NCBI GenBank assembly: GCA_947685225.1
Contig: CANTUV010000024.1
Coordinates: forward strand, 12,108,001-12,172,000
Direction of reading: 5' to 3'
Length of the DNA stretch: 64,000 bases
Origin: Garcia nutans
Taxonomy: Eukaryota > Streptophyta > Magnoliopsida > Malpighiales > Euphorbiaceae
Part shown: positions 35,566 through 45,521 of the stretch, one piece after another
Position numbering within the stretch: the first letter of the stretch is position 1
How the letters are laid out: each line of letters starts with the position of its first letter
The notes under the pieces: generated by a model
The model's database searches: none
What the model was told of the DNA's origin: nothing
What the model saw: only the letters and a program-made list of their open reading frames with translations
Made by a program: the position numbers and the translations under genes

Positions 35566-36600
35566 TGTAAAAGAGAGAAATGGTTGAGCAGTGAGTAGAA
35601 GAAAGAACACACAAGATTTATAGTGGTTCGGATTTTCTCTAATCCTACATCCACTTCCTTAACAACTTGTTAAGGTTCCACTAACTTTGAAGTTTTACAA
35701 TCTCACTTCCAACATTGGTGTTTTTACAAGTTCACACCTAACTTGACAAGTGTTTTACTAAGGTTATCACTCAAACCACTTATAAGAGTTTTACCCAGGC
35801 TCACTCTCACAGCCTAAGTGTTTCCAAGCTCACACTCATTAAAATTCAAATGTTAATTATAGTAATAAAAGAAAATATGTTGCTTGGCTATCAAATTCAG
35901 AATCTCTTCTTTTCTTAATAGAATAATAATGTATTTATAGCCAATGTGGTCTAACTAGCCGTTATAGATAGTGAGAAATAAGTCTTGGTAGTTTAGACCT
36001 TATTTTAATAGACTGTTTGAAGAAGTTAGCGGTCATCCTTGATACTAGGACGATCACAAAAATGTCATACGCAGTCGCCCTTGGATAAGGGACCGTCGCT
36101 GGATTCAAATTTGCTTCAAAGGTTGAATTTAAGTGCTCTGCTGCTAGAATCTTGCCCATGCTGTGGTTGTCGGGACGGTCGCGCATAAGCTAGGTGTGGT
36201 TGCCCTTTTTGAATGCTAAAGTGGGTTTATAACGGTCATCACATGTGGCATTCTTTAACTGGGCAAAATAAAATTTTGCCTAAATATGAATTTCGCGGTC
36301 GCCCTAGGTGCCAGTTCACAGTCGAATTGAGAGACTAGCATTGAACTTCTGTTGAGAGACTGGCATCGAACCTTTGGGCACACCTAAGGACGCGAACACT
36401 ACTGTTAGTTTGAGTAGTTTTCTCTTGAATCAGTAGAGCAGTCGTGGATTCTGAAGGACAGTTGCTACAATAGTAAGCAAGACCGTATTCTTTACCATTC
36501 TTGTCACCACGAACCTTACTGGAATTTGGATGATTTAGGTTTCTCCCGTTGCGGTCATCCTTATTTTTTGGATGGTCACTCATGTTGATGTGCGGTCATG
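35566..36600 (-). repeat. Ty1/copia-type LTR fragment
   Basis: Read on the minus strand this has a TATA box (CTATAAATAC at 35940-35931), a transcribed part with GTGGATGTAGGATTAG and CCGAACCACTATAAATCTTG (about 35617-35660), as in many plant copia LTRs, and an end CTCTCTTTTACA at 35566. The upstream part has repeated GCGACCGT/GATGACCGC words. The outer (5') boundary and a target duplication were not found. Small frames at 35962-36583 are not convincing genes. The Tekay duplication AATGT overlaps the TGT end of this LTR. Confidence 0.6.
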
Positions 36601-36603
36601 ACT

Positions 36604-36629
36604 GAGGAAGGACCAATGATTATACCATT

Positions 36630-36687
<58 letters not shown>

Positions 36688-36826
36688 TGATAATAATTAT
36701 AATTTGCATTTTTACTGCAACTTTTGACTTTCAAATTTTTTTTCTTTTTATATTTTTTTATATTTTTTTTCTTTTGTATTATTATTATCATTATTATTAC
36801 TATGGTATAATCATTGGTCCTTCCTC
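36604..36826. repeat. Foldback hairpin with 25-bp perfect arms and (TAA)n
   Basis: The 25 bases at 36604-36628 are the exact reverse complement of 36802-36826 (arms contain GGACCAATGATTATACC). Inside are (TAA)n at about 36630-36685 and (ATT)n-like sequence at about 36777-36800, so the whole can fold. The core, with TTTACTGCAACTTTTG, is also present in element F (63090-63120), so it is part of the Tat element. Frames here are microsatellite translations. Confidence 0.75.
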
Positions 36827-37087
36827 TCCCAATTCAGAATCCTAAAGTAGCACTGATTCATAAAACCAAAAGCAACACGGCAACTGAAAACCATTTTATC
36901 GTTGATTTCCTATCCTTGTGTGTCTCGGTCTCAAGGCATTCCTTGTCAACTTTGGTATAGCCAATTCCCAATAAAAAATCTCTTTCTGTGCTATGAACCC
37001 ATACAGAAGCCAAAAAATTTTTCACGAATTTTAATTTCAGCATCGAAATTCCTTTCAACAATTTTAATTTTCCTTTAATCTTCAACA

Positions 37088-38423
37088 ATGACAGAACTCA
37101 ATTTGATGAAAATAAAAGGTTTATTTAAAAATATGAAAGCCAATCATTGGGAACAAATATCTTGGTCTAAAATCAATACTTTGAAGTGTTTTCAAAATAT
37201 AAAATTGGACCATTCTTTTTTACATGCCATGGTTTTCTTTTGGCATGTGAATTCTAGGACATTTAAGATAAATGGCTTTGAGATATGTCCCATGATTGAA
37301 GAGTTTGAGGCCATCCTTGAATATCCAAGAAGTCAACCAATGGTGTTGCCTATATTGATTTCCAGAACTCAATAAAAGATCCAAATGTTATTCCATATTT
37401 CAAAGCTCAAAGTTCTACAGTTGACGAGAGGTGAGAAAATTTTGCTTGGTCCCTTGATTGACTTTTACATTTCTCATTTGGCTCCTACCAAAACTTAGGG
37501 ATGCATGTTTTGTCTCCGCTTACTTGGCCAATTTTTGCTTGTTTCTTCCAATGGCGATATCGATCCATGAGTATTGGATATCATGGACCAAATGGAAGGA
37601 GGTTTGTCGCCGATACCCACGATCTTAGCTGATGCTTTAGTTGTATTAGACCAATTTAAATTAGGATCATTAAGGAGATTTGGCCATTGCTGCTTCAGGT
37701 AATTACCTAAACCGCCCTTTCAGGTTTTCAATTTAGGCTCTTTTTTTATTTTTTTATTGCTTGATTTTTGCCTAGTCTGCCCTTGCAGGTTTTCGAAACT
37801 AGCGAACCATCCTAATTTTTGCCTAAGCCGCCCTTGCGGGTTTTCAACTTAATGGACTCTATTCTTTATTTTTTTTCTTTTTATATTGGCTCTAATTTTT
37901 GCCTAGACCGCCCTAGTGGGTTTTTGAAACTAGCGAATAGTTCTAATTTTTGCCTAAGCCGTCCTTGTGGATTTTTTACCTAACGAGCTTTTTTTTATTA
38001 TATATTTTTTTATTATTTTTTTAGATTTGGCTTCAGGAGCGTCTCTGCTTTCTTGGCACTACATCCATGGGTTTCTCCAAATACCTGCTAGTACATCATT
38101 CTACTAGGAAGCTACTCCATCCCGCTTCTTCATATGACAACTGGGTTGACTGAATCCGCTCACGTGCTATAGTCAACATCCGTTGGTTAGTACCTTGGTG
38201 GAAGATTTCTCGTATCACAATTCAGACATATTTGATGTATGTTCCTCTAGCTACTCTTCGCCGAGGTACTTGCTATGATCCTCACTTGCTTGACTGTCAG
38301 TATGGAGCCGAGCCTTGAGGTTTTGAATTTACTCCTGACTTGGACATGCCTTATCTAACTGAAGCCTACTTGGATCAGCTGAAGCAAAGCTGGCCTACAT
38401 GCTACACTTATTGTCTGCCATAG
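37088..38423 (+). pseudogene. DUF7745-like gene with one intron, antisense in element M
   Basis: This resembles the plant DUF7745 family, a domain of unknown function often found on transposons and distantly similar in layout to PMD. Exon 1 (37088-37698) starts MTELNLMKIKGLFKNM and has FLHAMVFFWHVNSRTFKING then CPMIEEFEAILEYP; the segment with IPTILADALVVLDQF precedes the splice site CAG/GTAATT. The intron 37699-38024 ends TTTTTTTAG. Exon 2 (38025-38423, 399 nt) has IWLQERLCFLG, LVPWWKISRI and YVPLATLRRGTYYDP. Stops (37373, the TKT-stop near 37495, others) and a one-base loss near 37683 break it. Element F holds a homologue with the same intron position and an exon 2 of equal length. Confidence 0.75.
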
Positions 38424-38810
38424 ATTTTATAATTATCAATTTCTTTAGAAAGAATATTGTTAGGATGAAAAAATAATGAAAGTAATAATAAGAGATGTTT
38501 CTTTTCCTTTCATAATTTGTCATCACCTTTCACTATTGTGTTATTTGTTTTATCCATATTTGGTCAAATACTTAAAACAGTGCACATAGAACAATTTTAA
38601 TATTAACTTTGTTTTATTAAATTGGGGAACAACCAAACATAAAGCCAACATACACAAGATAACTCCTATTGCTAACTAGCCCTTTCGGGTTTTCTAATTG
38701 AAAATTTTCTCTCGCTTAGCCCTAATTGTTGCCTAGCCTGCCCTTTCAAAATTTTGAAACTAGCGAACTGCTCAAACTTTTGCCTAGGCTGCCCTTTCTA
38801 AGTTTTCAAC
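38424..38810. other. Spacer between pol end and DUF7745-like gene in element M
   Basis: No gene. From about 38680 it carries several copies of a GCCTAGCCTGCCCTTTC-like motif that also fills the intron of the adjacent gene. The homologous spacer in element F is 60995-61326. Confidence 0.65.
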
Positions 38811-40024
38811 CTAGCAAGCTCTTTTTTCTAACACATAAAACCTCTTCAACCTATCAATGTTCACTGGCTCGCTAAACTCATTCCCGTCCATGTCTGATAA
38901 CTTGACTGCACCCTTGTTCATGACTTGTTTCACAACATATGGTCCTTCCCAACTAGGCCTAAATTTTCCTCATGGATCAGATACATTAGGCTTGCATTGC
39001 TTCAATACTAAGTCACTAACTTTGAGCTTTTTTATCTTAACCCTTCTATTATAGACCCGAGCTATCTTCCTTTGATACAGTTGATGATTATACAGTGCTT
39101 TTAACCTCCTCTCTTCTAATAAAGCTAACTGTGTGTATCTACTTACTATCCACTCTGTCTTAGGCAGTTCAGCTTCCACGACCACCCTCATTGACTTGAT
39201 CTCTATTTCAATTGGCAACACTACTTCCATCCCATAAACCAAGGAGAACGGTGTCATTCTAGTTGGTGTTCGCACACTTGTTCTGTATCTCCACAAAGTA
39301 AAAGGAAGCATCTCCGACCAATCCCTATATGTCTTGGTCATCTTGGATAGAATATGCTTAATTGTCTTATTTGTTGCTTCTACTACACCATTAGCCTTCG
39401 GTCTACAAGGGGAGGATCGGTGATGATGTATTTGGTATTTCAAGAATAAGTCCCTAACTGCTCCTTGAAACTGTACCCCATTATCCGATATCACACTGTG
39501 CGGGACCCCATACCTATAGATGAGATTCTTTTCAATAAATCTAGCCATTTGCCTTGCCCCTAGCTTGTTGAAAGATTTCAGCCTTGACCCACTTTGAAAA
39601 ATAATCCGCTGCTACTATAATGAAACGGTGACAGTTCAAAGTTGTCGGATGTATCTCTCCTATAATGTCAATCCCCCAATTTGAGAAGGGTCAGGGTGAA
39701 GACATAGAATGCAATTGTTTAGGAGACATGTGATTTAAATTACCATACATCTGACATTGTTGGCACTTCTTTACAAATTCAATACAATCTCTCTCCATGG
39801 TCAACCAGTAGTAACCTTGTCAAATTATCTTCTTAACTAGGGCTAAACCACTCATGTATGGACCATAACTTCCTACGTGTATTTTCGACATGATATGCTC
39901 GACTTCAGGCTTCCTCAAGCATCTCAAGTGCACCCCATTAGGCCATCTTTCATACAACTCTCCATGAAAGGTGATGTATTGTAAGGACCATCTTTGTTGC
40001 CCCCAACGGGTATTCCTTATCCTC
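38811..40024 (-). pseudogene. Element M integrase, broken
   Basis: Integrase inserts the cDNA into the host genome. The zinc-binding N-terminal part (about 40000-39740) is full of stops but retains FVKKCQQCQMYG-like residues. The catalytic core is readable in the frame 39548-38970: YGVPHSVISDNGVQFQG (second catalytic Asp), SSPCRPKANGVVEATNK (catalytic Glu), LPFTLWRYRTSVRTPTRMTP and SLVYGMEVVLPIE. A stop at 38972-38970 splits off the C-terminal tail with WEGPYVV and LSDMDGNEFSEPVNIDRLKR, ending at TAG 38811. The motifs are of Tat type; no chromodomain is present. Confidence 0.88.
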
Positions 40025-41821
40025 CTAAAACCATCTTATAGTGTCATACCACGCATCATGGTCTGTACCAGTGTCCATGATTATCTTATATTCATAGCAA
40101 GGAGTTGATGAACTGGTTAAAATCAAAGGCTTAAGGAATAAATTAACAAGATTTTCCCATACCAAAGCTAAGGTGGCTAGGGCATCAGCCATCTGGTTTT
40201 CTTCCCTTGGTAGGTGTATAAACCTGCACTCCTTAAAATTCTTCTTCATCAGGGTCAAGTGATGGAGGTATGGTTTTAGCTTCTCTTCTTTTAACTCCCA
40301 CTCTCCATTTACTTGGGATACTACTAGCAATGAATCGCCAAAGACTTGCACCTTATCCACCTTCATAATCGTCAGGGTTTCCAAACCAAAAATACATGCT
40401 TCATATTCTACCATATTATTGGTTGCCTTGAACATCAACTTCTTAGCTAAAGGGATAAGCTCTCCTTTAGGTGATTCTAGTATGACTCCCAAACCTGCTC
40501 CTTTCCTATTCACTGCTCCATAGAAATACATCTTCCATCCCTGTACTTCTATGGCCTCTAAATGTTCATCACGAAACTCCAAGACTGCCTCTTTGCTGTC
40601 CGACAATGGTTGTTGGACCAGGAATTCTGCCACCGCTCTACCTTTGATTGTTTTCCTAGTTACATACTCAATCTCAAATTCTTCTAAAATTATCAACCAT
40701 CAACCATATTTCTAGATTAAAGAGGGTGTCTCCCTTAAGTACTTCATTGGATCCAACCTAGAAATTGCTTGAACATTATAAGATTGAAAGTAATGCCGTA
40801 ATTTCTTAGAAGACAAAACTACAGCGATACATGTCTTTTTAATGATACTATACTTAATCTCATAGGGTATGAGCTTTCTACTTAAATAATAGACTGCGTG
40901 CTCAACCCCCGACTCATCTTCTTGGGCTAGCATGGCTCCTATTGACTCTTCTTCTACTAATAAGTATAGTAACAAAGGTTTACCGGGTTTAGGTGGTTTC
41001 AAGATAGGTGGATTTAATAGGTACTCTTTTATACATTCAAAGGCCTTTTGACATTCTTCATTCCATTTGTTTGGTTGATTCTTTTTAAGCAATTTGAAGA
41101 TAGGTTTGCAGATTGTGGTGAGTTTTGATATGAACCTGCTAATGTACTGTAACCTGCCAATAAACCCCCGAACTTCTCTCTCGATCTTAGGGGCTGGCAT
41201 ATCCGTGATCGCCTTAACCTTGTCAGGGTCAATCTCAATTCCATTTGGACCAATCACATGTCCCAACAACTTTCCTGAAGTAACTCCAAATACACACTTT
41301 TTCGGGTTTAAACTTAGCTTATACTTCACTGCTTTCTCAAAGAATAATTCTAAGTTTTCGAAGTGCTGCTCCCTTGTATATGATTTTACCATCATATCAT
41401 CGACATATACTTTGACTTCTTTGTGCATCATATCATGAAACAGAGTGGTAGCCATCCTTTGATAGGTTACTCCAGCATTCTTCAACCCAAACGACATCAT
41501 GCTATAATAGAATATACCCCATGTAGTGATGAAGGCAATTTTGGCTTTATCCTCTTGGGCCATTAACACTTGGTTGTATTCCGAAAGTCAATCTACAAAT
41601 GAGTGTAGCACGCTAGAGATTGCACTATCAATGGGGACATCTATATAGGGTAAAGGAAAATCATCTTTAGGGGAAGCTTTGTTCAAGTCTCTATTGTCTA
41701 CACAGACCCTAATTCGTCCATCTTTCTTCAGTATGGGTACCATGTTGGCTAGACAATATGGATAATCTATCACTTCAAGGAACTTTACTTGTAGTTGTTT
41801 AGTGACCTCTTCTTTAACCAA
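40025..41821 (-). pseudogene. Element M reverse transcriptase and two RNase H domains
   Basis: One frame from 41821 with stops only at about 41587, 40711 and 40699. RT: KKDGRIRVCVDNRDLNKASP (about 41730), MSFGLKNAGVTYQRM and the catalytic YVDDMMVKS (about 41405). The first RNase H (YLLVEEESIGAMLA to YLRETPS) is of the degenerate gypsy type. The second, about 40535-40120 (KMYFYGAVNRKGAGLG, NNMVEYEACIFGLE, VQVFGDSLLVVSQVNGEWE, PREENQMADALA), is the archaeal-type RNase H that defines the Tat lineage. Its first catalytic Asp (normally in YFDGA) is Tyr here. Frames at 41029-41438 are shadows. Confidence 0.92.
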
Positions 41822-42018
41822 TTCAACCCATTCCAGTCTTAACTATCAAATCTTTTGTTTGATAGGTTTCATGTGAGTGTAGGTAGGAATTAGATGCTCA
41901 ACTATGTCTTGATCTATCCCAGGCATATCCTCATAAGACCAAGCAAAAACTTCTTCACATTTTTTAAATATTTTTTTCAAATCTTTCTCTCTCGTCAGGA
42001 GTAAGGTTAGATGCTATG

Positions 42019-43217
42019 CTAATGTTTTAATGATTGTGTATCAATAGAGTTAATATTAAAGATTCTCATGTAACCACTTTTTGAATGTATGCAACCATCA
42101 GGAGAAACATCACACAAGTAAGCAAAATCAGACTTTATTGCATTCATTTTGGAAAAGAAAGCATCATCATCCTCATACAAAGCAGACAAATTAAAATCAA
42201 AATCAAAATCATTATTCTCAAAATCATAAAGTAAAACATCTTCAAACTTCTCTTCAACCAGGGCAGCAATTTCCTCTAGGGCCTTTTTGGCTTCCTTCTT
42301 TCCTTCTGGATTGGGCTCCTTGTCGGCTGGCAGGGTGAGCTCTTTCTTCACTTTTTTCACCATTTCGGCCACATTAGCAAAAATCTCAAAATCCGATGTC
42401 AACTTTCCCATGAACATGATTGGCTCAGGCTTTCCTTGGAGTGGTCCCATGTTTGGAGTTTTGACAAAGGCCTCTTTAAGTGCTGGGAAGCTCATCTTCT
42501 CATTCTTCTTTGGTTGAACATCTTTATTGGCTTCTTCATAACCTAACCCTTTCTTGGAAGTTTGAGCCTTGAAATCTAGAAGTTTTGTCATATCGGCCTT
42601 GCCCTTTCTAAGGTCAGAACCAGGAAGGTAGCTTATGTTATTCATCATGTTCAAGACCTTAGAGTCCACTACTTCATCATCAGAAATTGCAGCTACATGG
42701 AAACCATTGAGAGGCCTCTCAATCATTAGAGCATTGACCACCTCATTATCTTCGGCCTCGATGACCACCATCTCATCTCCGTTAGGGAACTTGAACTTTT
42801 GATGAAGGGTGGAAGGAACTCCACCAAGAGGATGAAACCGTGGTCGTCCCAAAAGCAGAGCAAAAGTAATGAGTATGTCCAAAACCACAAATTCTACCAT
42901 AGATTCAATTGGACCAACCTTCACAATAGATTTGCAAGTTCCTTCGGTGTGCTTTTTAGTATTGTCGTAAGCCCTAATAGTTACCTTTGTCGGACTTAGA
43001 TCTCTTATTGACATGGCTAGCTTTGCAAGATTTTAAGTGGGCAAACATTTATGGTAGACCCATCATCAACCATTACACAAAGGGGTCCTTTTTCCTTTGA
43101 CTTCTACTTTGATAAAGAGAGGGCGGATGTGATCTCTCCCCTCTTTCGGTAAATCTGCATTTGAGAATAATACCATTCCCACATCAACTTTGCTCTTCTT
43201 TTGAATATCTTCACATT
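42019..43217 (-). pseudogene. Element M protease and pol linker
   Basis: The protease loop MVDDGSTINVCP is at about 43070-43035, after which a small deletion shifts the frame. The frame 43014-42019 continues with protease C-terminal residues (TFALLLGRPRFHPLGGVPS), a linker with YLPGSDLRKGKADMTKLLDF in place of the usual Gly-rich GLGK motif, and a long acidic region. It ends before RT in further frameshifts (about 42020-41830), where YEDMPGIDQDIVEHLIP can still be recognised. Its content and order match 17700-19029 of element F. Confidence 0.85.
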
Positions 43218-45032
43218 TCATCACTCCTTCAACTTTATGAAGTTAACCAGCTCCTCCAGTGTTATAGAGATGGAAATTGACATGCAAGCCAAGGCCTTGG
43301 CCATAGTTTCATGGTGCTTCTTAGAAGTGGCCAATAGGTCCCAAATGCTAACACTTGCTTGGGTTCTTTTCAATTGCTTAAGCACAGTGTCATCTTCCTC
43401 TTCTTTGTTCCCAATTTCAACTTCCTTTCCTTTATTAGCTTCTACTTCCTTGGGTGGTGGCCCTGGATAAGACTTACCAGATCTGGTGTTCATCACTTCA
43501 TCTTCTTCTGGCTCAAACTAGGTCCATCCCTCCTTCTTGGGTTCAAAATCATCATCACTATCACTTGAATCCCAAAACTCATTCACAACGCATATTGCTA
43601 CTTCTTTTCCATCCACAGCTTGTTCAATTTTACTAAACACCACTTCTTCATTGCTTGCTTCTCTGTCCACATCTTGGAAAGAAGACATAACAAAATTTTC
43701 ATGTAAACCTCCTCCAATCATGAAGGTCACCGGTAGCGGTACTCTATTAAACCTTGGCAGTGGATTGTCTTTGGTGTTTGGCTTGTTGGCCTCTGGCAGC
43801 TTCCCACTATTAATCAAATTCTAGATCTCATGTCTCAACCTCAAACATTTATCCATGTCATGTCCTTGCATTTGATAAAATTGTCAAAATGCCTTAGTGT
43901 CAAAATTAGGTGGGAGAGAGGGTTAGGCAAAGGACGAGAATTTAAGGGTTGTAACAATCCCTTCTTTTGTAGCTTACTAAGGATCCAAGACAGCAACTTT
44001 CCTAACTCTAAAAAATGCCTTCTTCCTCTTTGGCCAGTGGCATTAACATCAACTAATTTTTGTGTACCTTAGTTATAAGACTGGTAGTTTCCCTTCTCAT
44101 TCCTTCTTATCGAAAAGCAGTTCTTCTCTCTTTCCCACTCTTCAATTTGTAGACCAGCTTGCAAAAGGTCCTTGAAATCCCGAATGAGTGTATGAGACAT
44201 CCTTTCGTGAAGGCTAGGCAGCACCCCTCTCACAATCATTCTAATTTGATCTGATTCACCAGGCCTCCTTTTGAGTAATGCGGACTTATTCCTCCACCTC
44301 TTCACATAGTCTACAAAGTTCTCATTTGGCCTTTGTCTAATGGACTCCACCTCCCTCCATTAAAGTAACTTCCAATTCAACATTGTATCCATATTGTTGG
44401 ATGAAGGCCTTGTATAGCAGATCCCAGCTCTTTTGAGTGCCATCATCTAAGGTATCGAACCAATTTTGGACCATAGGATCTAATGAGAGAATGAAGTACT
44501 TTAGAGTTTGAGCCGTAGTAGCTCAGGCATACTGCATAGCAGTGATATATTGCTTCACATGGAGGTGAGGATTTCTAGTTCCATCAAACTTGGCAAAGGA
44601 TGGCATCTTTAACTTGTACAGAACCTCTTCATCTAGCTCAAATAGTTTGTTGACCTCGGACATTTCTTTAATTTTCAGCTTCTTTTCAAACTTCTTTTCC
44701 AGGTCAGCAATCAACTTCTCAACATTTGAAGTTTTAGTTTTCTCCGCAGTTGATCTTTCAACAATCTTTGGCTCCTTCTTCTTGTCTTGAGGATCTTGAA
44801 AGTATTGAGCCTAGTCGTCATCATCATCAATGACTACCTTGTCATCATCAAAAGCCACTTCACCAACTTTATTCTTTCCCTTATCTTTCCTGGTGCTTGC
44901 GGATGCTTCAGCGGTGTTCCCAAACATTGTAGCCATTTGATTCTTCATGATCTCAGCTAGGGCCCCCTTTAATTCTTCCATCTTGACTTCAAAGGCATCA
45001 TCCAACATCTTTTGAATTTGCTCAGGTTCCAT
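43218..45032 (-). pseudogene. gag: Element M gag, broken
   Basis: Starts at ATG 45032 (MEPEQIQKMLDDAFEVKMEE; start chosen because it aligns with the gag starts of F and N and follows the leader). It reads an N-terminal helix-rich part, KGKNKVGEVAFDDDKVVIDD, a stop at 44813, then KMPSFAKFDGTRNPHLHVKQ (about 44610-44550), RPNENFVDYVKRWRNKSALL and, near 43900-43830, the zinc finger in which the first Cys codon is TGA. A small insertion near 44345 shifts the frame. The tail (43817-43221) is acidic and ends in MNTRSGKSYPGPPPKEVEAN before the protease. Plus-strand frames at 43201-44072 are shadows. Confidence 0.85.
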
Positions 45033-45516
45033 TGCTTTTAGTGAGAAGCTAATTAAATTGCTGTTGGATTCTTCGTCACCGGCGTAGTTTGAACTATTGT
45101 AATCCAGGGATGTGAGCCAGAAAGGATCAATGATATGAGATACAAATGTATGTATGCATGTATGCACAAACAACAAATAAATATAGGTAGAACTTCCCTT
45201 CCAACCTTATAACTTCCATAAACAGATGGCGAGTCTCTTTTCTTAGGTATATGGTTAACAAAATACCAACATGGGGTATTTTATTTTTAAAAAATTCCCT
45301 CGGATGATTTAACCAATAATTGCATTTTCTAACATAGAAGTCAGTCCATGATAATTTCCATTAATTAAGCTTTAATCGATTTAATCTCAACTAAAATAGC
45401 TTTTATGCTCTATTGGATTAAAGCAAAATTAAGAGGTTCATCATAAAAAGATTTCTTTATTTGAAAAAGTAACTAGTGATTCATGCCAAAAATAAGCCCA
45501 TGATTAATAATTCTTA
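45033..45516 (-). promoter_or_regulatory. Element M leader, gag-proximal part
   Basis: Non-coding leader of M next to gag. Together with 48075-48738 it makes about 1.15 kb, equal to F's leader, once the solo LTR at 45522-48069 is removed. Confidence 0.78.
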
Positions 45517-45521
45517 GTATA

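Noticed and set aside
36576..36791. Poly-Tyr frame (also 62980-63222)
   Set aside because: Translation of an (ATT)n microsatellite.
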